A DNA stretch of 64,000 nt from Nemophila menziesii (Eukaryota; Streptophyta; Magnoliopsida; Boraginales; Hydrophyllaceae): the NCBI GenBank assembly GCA_029959085.1, contig JARWIR010000015.1, forward strand, positions 9,671,017-9,735,016, given 5' to 3'. A program made the position numbers and the translations under genes. The notes beneath the pieces are model-generated. The model was given only the letters and a program-made list of their open reading frames with translations. It did no database searches and was not told the DNA's origin. Below are positions 24,545 through 36,565 of this stretch, in pieces (the first letter of the stretch is position 1; the number at the start of each line of letters is the position of its first letter).

Positions 24545-25756
24545 CTAAACTGAGGAAAGTGAAATGCTAAATTGGTGAGCATTGAACCAGTTATACTCAT
24601 GTAGATTTTCCTGATTCTTGTCAAAAACACCACATTCAACCATTGTTGGTTTACCTCCACGAGTCAAAGGCTCACATTGGTAGATAGTGTCTGGTGTCGA
24701 AATTACATATCGCAACACATGATCACCTTCTTGATTTTCTTTCTTACACAACATTACACTTAGTATTCTTACTCCTTCACTCCTCCCAAACCACCTATCT
24801 TCACGTATACCTATTTTTCCGAGATCAACCCGATTCTTCAAAACCCACTTAGAGAAGTTTTCTCCATATTGATATATGTAAAACTTATTATCCTCAGTTT
24901 CATCTACCATAACAAGATGCAAATGGTTACGAGAAACACCAAAATATTCAATCCGTCTTTGTTTTATATGCTTTTTGATTCCAGATGATGTCATTATTTG
25001 GACACAGTAATTCTCAACGTTGAAACACAAGAAGGGTCCGTTTCTACTTACCCAATACACAACATTTTTTGAGAAAACCCCTTCCTTGAACATAAAATTA
25101 TAGGCTGCATCAGTTTTTAGCGAAGCAACCATGGATCCTTGATTTTCCCAACCCTTTGTTTCAGAGGAGTAGATTGAAAAACGATAATGTGCATCGTAAG
25201 CCCAAACACAAACCACTTTATAGTATGGAGATTGGAGAGGATCGAAAGCTAAGTGATAGGATAATACATTTGCGGTCAGAGGTTTTCCAAAATCAGGGAT
25301 TTTAGCAGACTGGTTTGTAGTGGGGTTTGTGATGTAATACGTGTGCGTATGTCCATCAGAGCTTATGGCACTGTGTGAAAATTCATAGTTGATCATACAC
25401 ACGCAGAACAGTCCATTGCATGACCAGATCCTCTTAATGTTCGATTTTGCATTTACATATGGTAGTGAAATTGAGAATGGTGATGGAGTTCTTTTAATTT
25501 GGCCATTCAAATAAACAAAATTGAGTCTCGATCTATTAGCACTACGTAGTTGATACAAGTATAAGCCTGTAACTAAAGCATTAGTACCTGCTTCGGCTGG
25601 ATTGAATCGATGATATCTGAAGCAGAAAACTGGTTTTGAAATTATAGAAAGCCAATGCTTAGAGACACACTTGAACCGCCCTAAATCTTTTTTGGACAAC
25701 CTTTGTAGAATCTCCATTATGATGGCTTCGCTGTCCTTGATTTCTGTGACCTGCAA
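24545..25756 (-). CDS. F-box protein with F-box-associated domain (copy 1)
   Basis: Predicted substrate receptor of an SCF ubiquitin ligase; the target is unknown. The frame is 403 codons and intact. Residues 8-48 form the F-box (EAIIMEILQRLSKKDLGRFK, CVSKHWLSII). Residues about 105-260 look like the F-box-associated domain (NGLFCVC, YYITNPTTNQSAKIP, AFDPLQSPYYKVVCVW, FSIYSSETKGW, VVYWVSRNGPFLCFNV). The C-terminus continues the beta-rich pattern (HLHLVMVDETEDNKFYIYQY). The first codon of the frame is TTG inside CTATTTGCAG/GTCAC, a good splice acceptor, so this is probably a second exon with exon 1 unidentified upstream. The first in-frame ATG (25717, residue 14) would cut into the F-box. A stop lies upstream in frame. 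It ends with TAG. It is 99% identical in protein to 42218-43429. Confidence 0.88.
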   Translation of the reverse strand: MQVTEIKDSEAIIMEILQRLSKKDLGRFKCVSKHWLSIISKPVFCFRYHRFNPAEAGTNALVTGLYLYQLRSANRSRLNFVYLNGQIKRTPSPFSISLPYVNAKSNIKRIWSCNGLFCVCMINYEFSHSAISSDGHTHTYYITNPTTNQSAKIPDFGKPLTANVLSYHLAFDPLQSPYYKVVCVWAYDAHYRFSIYSSETKGWENQGSMVASLKTDAAYNFMFKEGVFSKNVVYWVSRNGPFLCFNVENYCVQIMTSSGIKKHIKQRRIEYFGVSRNHLHLVMVDETEDNKFYIYQYGENFSKWVLKNRVDLGKIGIREDRWFGRSEGVRILSVMLCKKENQEGDHVLRYVISTPDTIYQCEPLTRGGKPTMVECGVFDKNQENLHEYNWFNAHQFSISLSSV

Positions 25757-25857
25757 ATAGAATTTATGCAGATTTTAGTCACAATATGTCTTAGTTTTTA
25801 CCTAGAAATCATTGACACATACACACGATAAACAACGACATGTAAAAAAAATCTGAC

Positions 25858-26085
25858 TTGCATAATGCCTATGGTTATTCGTTAATTGGTTACTTCTATG
25901 GGAAGCAAGTGATATTTCAGCTTAGTAATAATTGGAATGTGAAGAATTCAATTAATTTTTATCCAAGTGATTGGATGATTTTTCATTTCAACAAGAAAAA
26001 GGATTATAACAAGGATCTAAATAATGGACTGTACTATCTTTTGCATGAGTTTAAGTTGAAATCAATGTCACAAAGTTCTGCTTAA
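25858..26085 (+). pseudogene. DUF4283-like fragment (LINE ORF1 type), copy 1
   Basis: 75 codons beginning at a TTG. The pattern SLIGYFYGKQVIFQL, NNWNVK, FYPSDWMIFHFNKKKDY, LNNGLYYLL fits the plant DUF4283 domain, found in ORF1 of plant LINE-type elements and in related zinc-knuckle proteins. It lies head to head with the F-box frame, about 100 bp away. No zinc knuckle, endonuclease or RT follows. The family match is by eye only. It is not part of the F-box gene, because the strand is opposite. Confidence 0.55.
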
Positions 26086-27636
26086 AGAAGTTATGCTTAT
26101 TCTACAAAATGGTAAGGCGAAAGAGCACCTGAGAAATAATTATTTTTATCACGGCCTGAATTAAAAACTTTAGCACTACGACTATTTCTACGTTGATCAA
26201 CGCAAAAAATTTAGGTAAATTCATTTATTAATATTAGCTCAAATATTGCAGGTATCACATGTACAAATTCGAGCAAAGTTCTTGAGCAAAAAATGTATAT
26301 TTCTGATGCGAATTTTGGATCAGGAATTGCATATACTAATTAACTGGTGGAAAACCAGCTACGAATACAAATTTATATGAGGTTGTTAGGCTGAAACAAC
26401 ATAGGAAGAAGGCGAATTCACTGAAGTTATAAGAAACCCAAGTTTCCTATTAAAAGAGCCCGAAAGCAAGGTAGATAGACTAGAAATGCAACTATAGAAG
26501 GGGTTAAGGATATATAAGAACATTAATCCAGGGAGCTAAAAAGTGATGGAAAAAATCATTGATGATTATTAGAATATAATAGATTTCACTATTGCCTTCA
26601 CACAGAACAGAATGTGATTTGAATCATTTGATCCTTATTCAAAACAAAAATGTAAATATTTCGAGAAACAAATTTGTGTAATACTCAATTTTAGAAAAAT
26701 CTTACCCTTAAATGATTTTTTATATGTCTCCACTTATTAATAGAAATTTAATCTCAAGATCTTTTTTAAGTAAAGATATTCAAATAATTTATTATACAGG
26801 AAAAAATATTTTATTCAGAAATATTGATTTTGTTGGAAAGAAATATAAAAGCGTGGAACTATTCGTAAAATTATCGATTTAGTGACTATGCATGTACCTA
26901 GTTCCACTTTATAGTGGAAGCTATTAATTTATAGCATGATAGATTAGTCTCGTTTTTATTAAAAAGATAATTTTTTCGGACTTGATTTTTTTTTAATATA
27001 TTGATAATTTATATGATGCCAAATATATGTAGTGATCAAGTATGATAAGAAACCTTTTAAACCTATGATCACTAGACAAACAAAGAATTAGAGTTATTTC
27101 AATTTAAATATATTTGACCATGTCCCTATATACTTATTAAGCCAAGAGTTTGTTAGTCCATTTTTGACAACATATGTGTTTGACTTGTTTGAAAATTTTG
27201 TATTAGACGGCGACTTTTTCGGTAATCCATCCTTATATACACATTTGGATTCACTTCATAAATTCAAATAATTAATTTTAAAAATAGGAAGTGAGGTGTA
27301 AAATAAGAAAACAATAATACTTTTCTTTGAAAAAATTTAGACCAATGAATAGAAATTACATTTAGTGATAATATTTTATATAATGCACTAAAGATATAGA
27401 TAAATATATCAATTGAAATAATAAATATATCCATATTTGTACATATATCTACTTATGTTTTAAAATATTACATGGTATATTATTTTTATATTAAAATATA
27501 TTAAATAGAAACAATTTAATTTATAAAAAGATAATGTGTCACTTTTAATGAAAATAAATATAGGAACCATTATATACTCTTGAATCCTTATTTTAAAAAA
27601 TATATATAATTCAGACTCACACCCATATATATATAT
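26086..27636. other. non-coding part of duplication copy 1
   Basis: AT-rich, stops in all frames, collinear with 43729-44757 and then 48309-48883. At about 27115 copy 2 has an extra 3.5 kb. I see no gene. Confidence 0.6.
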
Positions 27637-27796
27637 AAGTAAATCGACTAAATAAAATTGAAAAAATATATTTGGACGAACCTTGTTCCTTTTAATGATT
27701 TTAAATATCTTGCGTTCACTACTATTATATTACGTTTTCCTAATCAAACACATATAAAAAATAAAATATAACAACCTAATAAAAATATAAAATTTT

Positions 27797-27850
<54 letters not shown>

Positions 27851-30123
27851 CTTACAAAAAAAAATTCATAAATACATTATCGTGTCAAAATCTAGAATTT
27901 TTTTTATTGAATCCCAATTATAGATCCGGGATCTATATACATCTAGTAATTTGTCCAGATATTTTTAACTATACTTTATAAAATATATTATTTGAAGTAA
28001 GAAATGCTCATATATATGACCATAAAACAATTAGTTAGGAATTTTATTCAAAGTAGGTATATTAATAATCACATTAGATTTAAAGAAAGGTGAACTAAGA
28101 AGATTACCTTGAGTGGGTGTGTTATATCTATGAGCGACATCTGGAACAATGGAATGATTTATGTTTTTGCAACTTTGCACGACTTGCTATTATAATTTTT
28201 CTTGTTATAATCCAGATCTAGAGAGATCAAGGAATAAGGATGAGGATATGTAAGGAGACAGCTACGTATAAAGATGGATATATATACTTATGTTATTTAT
28301 CAAAATAAAAATCTCGAGTAGAAAAGTTTAATGTAATTAATATATTTCGGCGAGTTAATGATGATTTTTCCATCTATGTAGACAAAGACAAAAGAGGTAA
28401 ATAGAGAAAAAAAGTAAAAAAAAATTTAAAAATTATATAAAACTAATTTAATTTTAATAAATAATATACTAAATATGAGTACCTTTAATCATATAAAAGT
28501 TTCTAGAAATTATAAAATATAAATAGAAAAATTATAATAGACATTAAAGTAAATGATTGGCCTTCACTTACTTTTCTCATAAATCCATAACATTTCAATC
28601 TTTTTATATGAACCCTTCAAAGTTAATATTTAGTTTATTTTATTTATCATTGTTATTAAGTGGGTTACGGTTTTCATAATTCTAAAATTGAAGAAGTAAT
28701 ATCTAGATTAGAAAATTGAATGTTTATATATTTACGTAATTTGTGCTTTGATCCTCTTTATATTCCAAATACATATAATCTTATTATTAAACTAGTGATT
28801 ATTTAGTATGTATATAGATAGAATGAACATAAATATACTTTGGGTAATATGGTGTAATTATTTTCCCTGGAACGTCCCACCACTCTATCTTTCCCGTACA
28901 TTGAATTAAAACATAGTTAAAATGGTTTGTGCAGGTAATGTACCACCACATATATGGATCACATATATTATTCGATATAAGTGACTCCTAACAAATATAA
29001 GATGATTCGTGAAAATCACACAAGGTTTTGATGATAAATGTGTATTGTGTAATCTTGCCAGGCAAATAAACAACCATTTGTTTGTACATTTTTAACTCTA
29101 TGAAGATATAGATTTTCTTAATGAATTTTTGCATTATGATGAAAATATTCACATATTGGAAGAATATGATTGATTCGTGTGGTGTCGAATATAAATTCAT
29201 GAAGATGTTATCTACAATGAACATATGGGAAAAATCCATAGAGAGCTACAAGATATAATGTTATTTTACATGCAAAGATCATGTTCGAAGTGAAAGGAAG
29301 ATCAATCTAGTTAAGTAATGGAGAAGTAGTAGGGGAATTTATTAGTTGAAGCTTGGTATGAAGTTTGAAATAGTTATAGTTTCTTTAAGTGTGATGTTTT
29401 ATGTGCTTTAGAGTTAGTATTTACTACTTAATTATAATTTTCAGAGTTTTATCACACCAACCGCGAGGAAGGGAGCAGGATCTTTATAGTATATTTATTA
29501 ATTGTTGATGTAATGCTTACAAGTTAATTAAATTAAAACACTTAGCGTTACTAGTTACAAATAGCCAAAAAAAGCAATACCATTGAACTCAAATTTAAAG
29601 GTAACATTATAATCAAAACGTCCTGTAAAGTTAACACAAATAACCCTATGTCAAAAAATGCTCAAAATAAACTGATCTAGGTAGTTTAGAGACGAAAAGT
29701 TCTTAGATGGGGCTTTCTCTCCGGCCACTACTACTATGGTACCACAAATCTCAAATATTCTTCTACGTTATTCTAAAAATTGCTACCCTAAAACGTATCA
29801 TCCCCTTTCCTCTGTAATTACACTTCTATCGTACTTAATTGTTTGCATTAGATATTCATCATTACTCAGAGTCAAAAAAATTTGTTCTCTACATAGCCTT
29901 CGCTTCATTTTCACCTTAATTACCTGTAATTTGGTCTGCCACACCATTACCTCCCCACACAGTTCCCTCAAAAACATATCTTTGTCATTTTTAACGTTTC
30001 CATTATTTCTCTATTTTACTACACTATTGTTTTTTCATATACTTGTAACATTGTTCTTCAATACTATATTTATCGATTTAGACTAATAACCTAACCCATA
30101 TATACACTAACTAATATTTCAAT
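27637..30123. repeat. 2.6-kb dispersed repeat, copy B
   Basis: Starts AAGTAAATCGACTAAATAAA after a short (TA)n tract and ends ACTAACTAATATTTCAAT at the gypsy LTR edge. It is close to copy C (48884-51521) and more distant from copy A. The frame at 29736-30086 is not conserved in A or C, so I treat it as chance. (CA)n(TA)n lies at 27804-27850. Confidence 0.85.
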
Positions 30124-31110
30124 TGATTTTTCCCGATTTGTATTATAATAATCTATATTTGAGACATCATTTTAGGGGTATTTAGTAATTAATTTTGGAA
30201 ATTTCGCCGTTTATTTATACTTTACACTTTCTTGTCTAGTTTTAGGTGTTTTGTCTGTGAGCTTTTACGCATAATTTGCGTAGCACTTAGGTATATGGAA
30301 GCTATTACAACTATGGAAACTGATTTGAAGTAGTAAAGTAAAGAAAATCCTTTAGTAGAATTCAAAAAGGAAAGTTTTGATATATTTGGAAAGTAAAGAA
30401 GCTACCAAAACTGCAGATACGTCCACTAATTAAAGTGCTGCAGAAATTCGGTCAAGAATTAGGAGAATCCTTTTATATGAGCGGATATATTTTTCAATTT
30501 TGGTCATTTCCATATAAAAACATTAAATTTTGATAAGTAAGGAATGATATATGAACGAATTAATATCTGCAAAGGTTTATCTTGTCCTACAATTTAGGGA
30601 TACGAATTTTGGTAAGATTAGGACTCCGTAACTTGAAGATTACTCCATAATTCGATCAAGGGCCTATATATATTTATATATATAAATTCCTACCTTAGAG
30701 AACTCATATTTGGTCGGTCCTTAATCATCTAAAGACTAAGAGGAATCCTACATCAGGAGAAGAGAAGTCAAGAAGGAGTTAGACACTATTCATGAGATTC
30801 CGATTCTTCACCTTTGTAGTTTATTTTCTTTCTTTCTCTAGTATAAACTAATTCTATTTAGCTTGACATTAGCATAAGAGTATGAACCCTAGACTTGTTT
30901 TATATCTATTTGAATTTTGGATGTCCTTTTACATTAATTGAAATTAGTAGTGATATCTTTGTTTGTATGTGCTTCGATATATTGTTTGTAGTTCTTGCGT
31001 TGGACAATGTATATGATTACCATAGTAGTTAGATGGTCATCGGAAGGGGTGTCTAATTATTGAAACACCATATACACGTCAAGTGTGCGGTAGTGATCCT
31101 GACGGGCTTG
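30124..31110 (+). repeat. gypsy LTR type A, 3'-truncated
   Basis: Starts TGATTTTTCCCGATTTGT, has GAGACATCATTTTAGGGG, and is collinear with the first ~1 kb of the LTR at 38347 up to AGTGATCCTGACGGGCTTG, where a type B LTR begins abruptly. The same junction is present in duplication copy 2 (52507/52508). Confidence 0.75.
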
Positions 31111-32679
31111 TGATGTCTCCCTATTTGTTATAAATATTATCCCCTAGGAGACATCATTTTAGGTGAATATGTGACTTATTCTATAGACTTTTATGTGTAT
31201 TTCATCATATTGCAATTTCTCCCTTTGGAGTTAGACTATTTGCTTTTTTAGAGCTTTTGTGCGTTAATTTGTTTGTTTTTAGTATAAAGTTCTTAGGTTC
31301 GTGGATTATATGGAGAACCAATACAAGGAGGAGAAGTGAGAATTAAAGTCTTAGATCAAGTGGAGGATCTAAATCCAAGAAAAGAATTTCTGAAGAATTG
31401 ACTAAATACGTTGTAGATCTGAAAGGCTGATACTAATTGTTGTTTTTGGGCTACTTAGGAGCGAATTCAAGCTTTGGGTCGTGAAAGAAGTTTTTTTCCT
31501 TATTGAGTTAGGATGATTTAGCAACTAGAAGGAGTCCATTTGGAGTCGACATGTAAAGTTACAGCCGTTTTACTAAGGGTTGTACACCAGTTACGGGAAT
31601 TAAAGAAGAAAATGGGTTTGGACTTTTTATAATTTGACTTAATACTCTTAACCTAAGCCCTAGTCCGAATTTACAAGTATAAATAGACCATTTAGCCTCC
31701 TTTTTACACACACTTCAGATAATTACATCATCGACTTCATATTTTCAAGTCAGAGCAAGAAGGCAGTGGAGAAGTTAGAGCTGGAGGAATTTTGTTCTTC
31801 CAACAACAACCAACCAAATCTTTAGGTTATCCTATTTTTTGTAATTGAATATGATGTATTTCATTTATTTTATTTCAGTCTTTAATTTTATTATGAGCTA
31901 AGCTTTCATATACTTGAGAATCGCAGTTAAGGGATGAATCCTAATTAATTTATTCTATGTTTTGAATTTGGGATTTTTATGATTTAAATTGAATTGAGTC
32001 TTATATATTGGATATTACTTTGTTCTTAGTTACTATTTCTTTTCGGTACAACTAGAAATAGCTTTTAGTATTTGGGCTATTCACTTTAGTGGCAAAAGTG
32101 ATCATCCGACAGGGGGGGTTTGAATACAGACTTAGGTAATACTCGTGTAATGTCCGTTACTGATCGATAGGCTTAACTAATTACATAGACAAAGAGGAAA
32201 GATCTTCACATCCGAAGAGGCATATTCGCCCATATAGAGGTTTATAGTACTTTAGGATATCTCCTAGGTCCACCCGACAGGGGCTAGGAGACATTAGATT
32301 CCGACTAATATAACAATACCAATTCTACCCTTAAACAAAACATTTATTACGTTAATTAGGTAGATTCCTTGCGAGACTCAAGTACATTTATCATATTTGA
32401 AGTTAGTCCTTTATTTGTTTATTTTCTTTTCAGTTATTTATTTTATTTAGTCTTTATTTATTTGCATCTTTTAAATTTAGAAAACCAAACAAAAATCTAT
32501 TATTTTATTGTTCTGTTAAGCAATTATTTCTACTATCTGATTAATACTAGACTTGTACCTATTTCGTCCCTGAGAACGAAAACCGATTTATCGGAGTATT
32601 ACTTGGACAATCGTGCACTTGCCGTATTGTGGTTCATTTTATTTTAATACTTTATTTTATAACACCTAAGCATCCACCA
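31111..32679 (+). repeat. gypsy LTR type B (5' position)
   Basis: Starts TGATGTCTCCCTATTTG and ends CATCCACCA, 1569 bp. A TATA-like TATAAATAG lies near 31677. It directly precedes the primer-binding site, so it acts as the 5' LTR of the internal region, although the 3' LTR of the same region is type A. Confidence 0.8.
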
Positions 32680-32685
32680 AGTTTT

Positions 32686-32703
32686 TGGCGCTGCTGCCGG
32701 GGA
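32686..32703 (+). other. primer-binding site, tRNA-Asp-like
   Basis: TGGCGCTGCTGCCGGGGA sits six bases after the LTR end. It resembles the TGGCGCCGTTGCCGGGGA site of Athila-type elements, which is complementary to the 3' end of tRNA-Asp, with two mismatches. Confidence 0.75.
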
Positions 32704-32814
32704 AGGTAGCGTGTGACCGCTGTGTTAATCCTTTAGTAGTTTAATTGTTGTTTTTTGTTTTTCAGTTTTACGCTTTATTTTGTTCGTGTTTTTCAAGTTT
32801 TGCAGGTCTGGTGT

Positions 32815-34553
32815 ATGCTCGATAATCCCAAGATATTACTTAAAATTGCAAACAATAAAAATAAGGAAGAAAGAGAAGCAAAAGAAAAGGAAGAGTGATT
32901 AGCCCAAGAAGCAAAAATGGCTGAAGAACTTTAGCTTAATCCTCCTCCTACTCCAGATGTTCAACCCCAAGTTAATAATGACCCATGGTTCATAAATGGT
33001 CTTGAACAAGCTCCATATCGCGCTCCTTGAATTGGGATTGGTCCATCAGATATTAATGTCGCGAGATATAGACCTGATCCTGGTATGTTATGTCAATTCC
33101 AAAATTATGGAAATTTCCGAGGAACACCTGGAGAAACACCGATTCGTGCAGTACAGAAATTTATGCAGATGTGTGATTCATACATAAAGCTAGGAGTGAT
33201 AAGATAACATATGTACTATGCAAATTTCAGATTCTTTGTGATAGATGCGGCTAGTGAGTGGCATGATTCGCAAGAACCATGATTGATTAATAATTGGGAT
33301 AAGCTGCAAACTGCATTTTTCGATAGATACGACCCAACTAACATGAGATTGAATTCACAGATTGCTCTAACATCCTTTGAGCAAGAACGAGAAGAAAATT
33401 TGGGTAGAAGTTGGACAAGATTCCAGTTTTGCTTGAGAAGAGTTCCCAAACATGGCCTTACAGAACCACGAAAAATGAAAATATTCTATAAAGGCCGTGA
33501 TGGACCATCAAGAAAAGATTTAGACCTACTTCGTGGTTGTGGATTCTTACAGGTACAACTAGTTCATGCGAAGTTTATTTAAATAAACAGTGAAGAATGA
33601 GATGGCTTGGAACACTGTGAGAACACCTATCCGAGTTGGAAGTTATAAAGAAAGTAGTGTTGTAATTGAGGAAAAATTCGCTGCCATGGAGAATAAATTA
33701 CATAACACATTTGAACAACAATCGAAACAACTTACTCTTGCCGTTTCAAAAGTTTCTTCAGGTAGAAGAATAGACGTTAATGTTACACACAGAGTTTATG
33801 GGTGCTCTAACTCTAGTGTACAAGATCATGATTAGGAGCATTGTCAAATAAATCCAGAAGTCTTAATGTTTGTTACCAACCGAGGGAACTATAATTCAGG
33901 TGGTCAAGGTTATCAATCGAATAGAAACCATTTGGGTTTCCAATATTCAAATCCAAGTGGGGCTGCTAATCTGACATACGCATATCAGCCACGTCCCCAA
34001 GGTAATAACTATCAACCAAGACCACAGAACAACTACTAAAGGGGACAAGGTTACGGAAATCAAGCTCAGAGACAACCTCCTAAAGACACCTATACTGACA
34101 CCATGAATCAGAATGCTCTACCGCTCATCCTCAAGAAGGTGTGCTAGATGTTCATCAAATCTTACTGACATTAATCAACATTCAACAGTCTTCTACCGCA
34201 TCAATTAAATTGTTAGAAAATCAGATGGCTCAGATGGCAAAGCAATTAAGTCAGTGTCCATAAGGACAATTACCCAGCGATACAGAGGCTCCTACCCAAT
34301 GCGAAGATTGTAAGGCTATCTCGCTCAGAAGTAGTAACAAACTTTCACCACCACCTTTCCCTGTTATGAAAGAAAAAGAAACAACTGTGAAAGAGAAAAC
34401 GGTAAAGGATGTGGTGGAAAAAGAAGATGAACCAGATTTGTGGAAGTGGAGAAGATTCCGGAAAATCCAAAGAAGAAAGATGTCCGTCCTCCTCCACCAT
34501 TCTCCTCAAGAGTTTAGAAGAAAGGAGATACTGCTGAATATCAAAGATTTATG
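32815..34553 (+). pseudogene. gypsy gag, broken
   Basis: It would form the virus-like particle. The retrotransposon gag domain is readable across frames at 33085-33580: a LCQFQNYGNFRGTP stretch, ASEWHDS, INNWDKLQTAFFDRY, TSFEQEREENLGRSWTRFQF, and KIFYKGRDGPSRKD. Downstream there are a possible weak zinc-knuckle remnant near 33800, an N/Q/Y/P-rich stretch (33880-34040), a coiled LLENQMAQMAKQLSQCP block (34209) and CKAISLRSSNKL (34310). Stops near 32898, 32932, 33028, 33207, 33281, 33579 and 34037 disable it. Confidence 0.85.
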
Positions 34554-34559
34554 AATTGG

Positions 34560-35257
34560 GTGATTATGCTCAACATTAATATACCTTTCTTAGAGGCCAT
34601 CAAAGGTGTACAGAAATACATGAAATTCCTGAAAAGATCTATCACCAGCAAACGCAGTATATTGAGAATAAAATGGTAGGTCTGCCAGAAGAATGTGGTG
34701 CCATCTACCATAGTAAGTTGCCACCTAAATTACTTGATCCTGGAAGTTTCACGATTCCGATTTCTATTGGTACTAAGTGGAAAGGGAAAGCTTTGTGTGA
34801 TTTGGGTGTGAGTATTAATCTTATGCCCTAATCAATTTTTATGGAATCGGAGATAAGAACTACAAAACCAACCTCTATGGTTTTGCAAATGGCTGACAGA
34901 TCCCTCTCACATCCAGAGGGACGAGTAGAAGATGTCCTCGTCAAGGCAGGTACATTAACTCCTGTTGATTTTGTTATACTTGATTACGACGCGAATAGGA
35001 ATGTCCCCATTATTTTGGGAAGACCATTTCTAGCCACGGGGCGTACTCTTATTGATGTAGAGAATGGAGAAATGATTATGCGTATCCAAGACGAGGAGGT
35101 AAAGTTCAACTTGTTTAAGCCAATGAAGTTTCTGGATTCCAAGGATGATTCCTTCCGGTTAGATGTGATTGAACAAGTAGAAAAAAATCCAACTAAGGTT
35201 GTGGAAACCTTAGGAATTGAGGAAAGAGAGCTAAGAAAGAAACCACCTAATAAATAA
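34560..35257 (+). pseudogene. gypsy aspartic protease region
   Basis: Aspartic protease of the Athila/Tat type. LPEECGAIYHSKLPPKLLDP (about 34681) is followed by GSFTIPISIG and the active-site block CDLGVSINLMP (34797-34829), where the usual form is DLGAS. After one stop the frame runs open from 34841 to 35257 with LQMADRSLSHPEGRVEDVLV, VDFVILDYD, VPIILGRPFLATGRTLIDVE and MRIQDEEVKFNLF. Past this the sequence becomes Lys/Glu/Pro-rich and then jumps to the integrase tail. Confidence 0.85.
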
Positions 35258-35436
35258 CCTCCATATCCTAAGGAAAGTCCACACCTTGATCATGCAAAGA
35301 AGAAAGAAAAGGAGTGTGCTATGAAGGTTCCAAAAGAACCTAAGAAAGATAGAAAGAAGAAGAAATTCATAGTGGGCGAAGAAGTCGCAATGAAAAAATC
35401 TAACCCTCCTCCGAAAGTACGTGAATCCAAAAGTTC

Positions 35437-35569
35437 TTAGCAAGGACCATACATGGTCACAAATGTTATCTCAGATCAGTTAGTTGGAATAAGAGCTAAG
35501 GGATGCAAATTCTGCATAGCAAATGTTAATAACCTTACTCACTGCTTGGGAGGTTATATTAAGAAATGA
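35437..35569 (+). pseudogene. gypsy integrase C-terminal tail
   Basis: QGPYMVTNVISDQLVGI, then FCIANVNNLTHCLGGYIKK and TGA at 35567. This corresponds to the final GPY-V and KVNG-RLK-YLGG stretch of gypsy integrases. It lies only about 180 bp after the protease, so about 3 kb of RT, RNase H and integrase core that the family normally has is missing. Confidence 0.7.
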
Positions 35570-35719
35570 CTCGAGAGGTAACACGTCGAGCTTAACGACG
35601 TTAAACAAAAGCCATTTCAATTGTATATTAGTTTATTGATGTAACGTTTTTCAATTCCTAGTGTATAAGTATAAGTAAGTGTCGAGTCTTAGTGTTTTTT
35701 TACAGAAATGAGAAAGGTA

Positions 35720-36190
35720 GTGTGTTAAATGGCACAGGAATTGAGTTTGGGTGCTAAGGAATGAAAAGAAGAAAAGTGTGTCGAGGCCACCAGTAATGCT
35801 GCCGAGATCACCGGTATGCCGCCTAAGAAAACTTGTGCCACAGTTTTTAAAATTAGGTGCAATGCCGAGACGAAGAGAAAAATTAAAAAGCCTGACCGGT
35901 ACCGGTCAGGGGAGCGGTATGCCGACGGAAGAAAAACCGTGGCACGGTATTTGAAATTAGGTTCGTGGCCGAGAGCAGTTAGGAAAAACCGTGGGCGCAA
36001 ACCTCGACACGGTTTGGGACCGGTATCCTGGTCATTCGACTGGTATTGCCGGCCCTCTATTTCAATTAAAAAAATGTGCCACGGTTTACGAAATTAGGTT
36101 CTTTGGCGAGAAGAGAATATCGACACGGTCTTGGACCGGCTAGCCGGCCTTCTGACCGGTATGCTGGTTCGACCAGCAGGATTTTCACAT
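35720..36190 (+). repeat. GC-rich degenerate minisatellite inside the gypsy element
   Basis: Degenerate units with the core CCACGGTTT..GAAATTAGGT occur at about 35836, 35940 and 36078, each followed by GCCGAG-like or GGCGAG-like sequence. Between them are repeated ACCGGT and GCCGGC motifs. Spacing is about 104 and 138 bp. Composition is much richer in G+C than any neighbour. The open frames here (35751-36097 and the opposite strand) come from the repeats and are not convincing genes. Confidence 0.7.
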
Positions 36191-36565
36191 AAGCCTTATT
36201 GAAACCCCAATTTCTACCACTTTAACCTAGTCTCTCATGCAAGATATCATAATAAACAAACCCTAACCCATTATATACCTACAACACACCACTACAACAC
36301 CTATAGACATTCAATCCTTCCTCCTATTCCATTCCAAATACACATCTAACATCACAATCCTTCAAGAAGAAATCTTCTCATTAAACCTTAAGCCTCTTCA
36401 TCAAAGCCTTACTGCTATTTATTAGACCTTCCCAAATCCACTACATAAACATTACCCATCTTATATAACACCATAATCCTTCATTGTAAATCCTCAAAAT
36501 ATCAAAATTCAAAACTCTTCTCTAGTTTTTGAATATTTGAAGTTTTGAGTTTGGGGTTCATTGAG

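Larger units (their letters stand above)
17538..32143 (+). repeat. segmental duplication, copy 1
   Basis: Direct duplicate of 39977-53537. Collinear blocks are 17538-19260 with 39977-41643, 23880-27115 with 41645-44757, and 27115-32143 with 48309-53537. Similarity begins at GATTTAGCTCCC (17540 and 39983) and stops after ACTTAGGTAATACT (32143 and 53537). Copy 1 alone holds the copia element at 19261-23846. The parts outside named genes (17540-19260, 26090-27636) show no recognisable coding capacity. Microsatellite (TA)n(CA)n lies at 17677-17718. Confidence 0.9.

Noticed and set aside
29736..30086. 116-codon frame in repeat copy B
   Set aside because: The frame is not kept in copies A or C, and composition is that of the non-coding repeat.
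32369..32647. 92-codon frame at the end of the type B LTR
   Set aside because: It lies entirely in the LTR, is very hydrophobic from T-rich sequence, and is not preserved in the other type B LTRs.
35725..36097. Overlapping frames on both strands in the GC-rich gypsy block
   Set aside because: They result from high G+C and repeated units, with no recognisable domain and no consistent frame across units.
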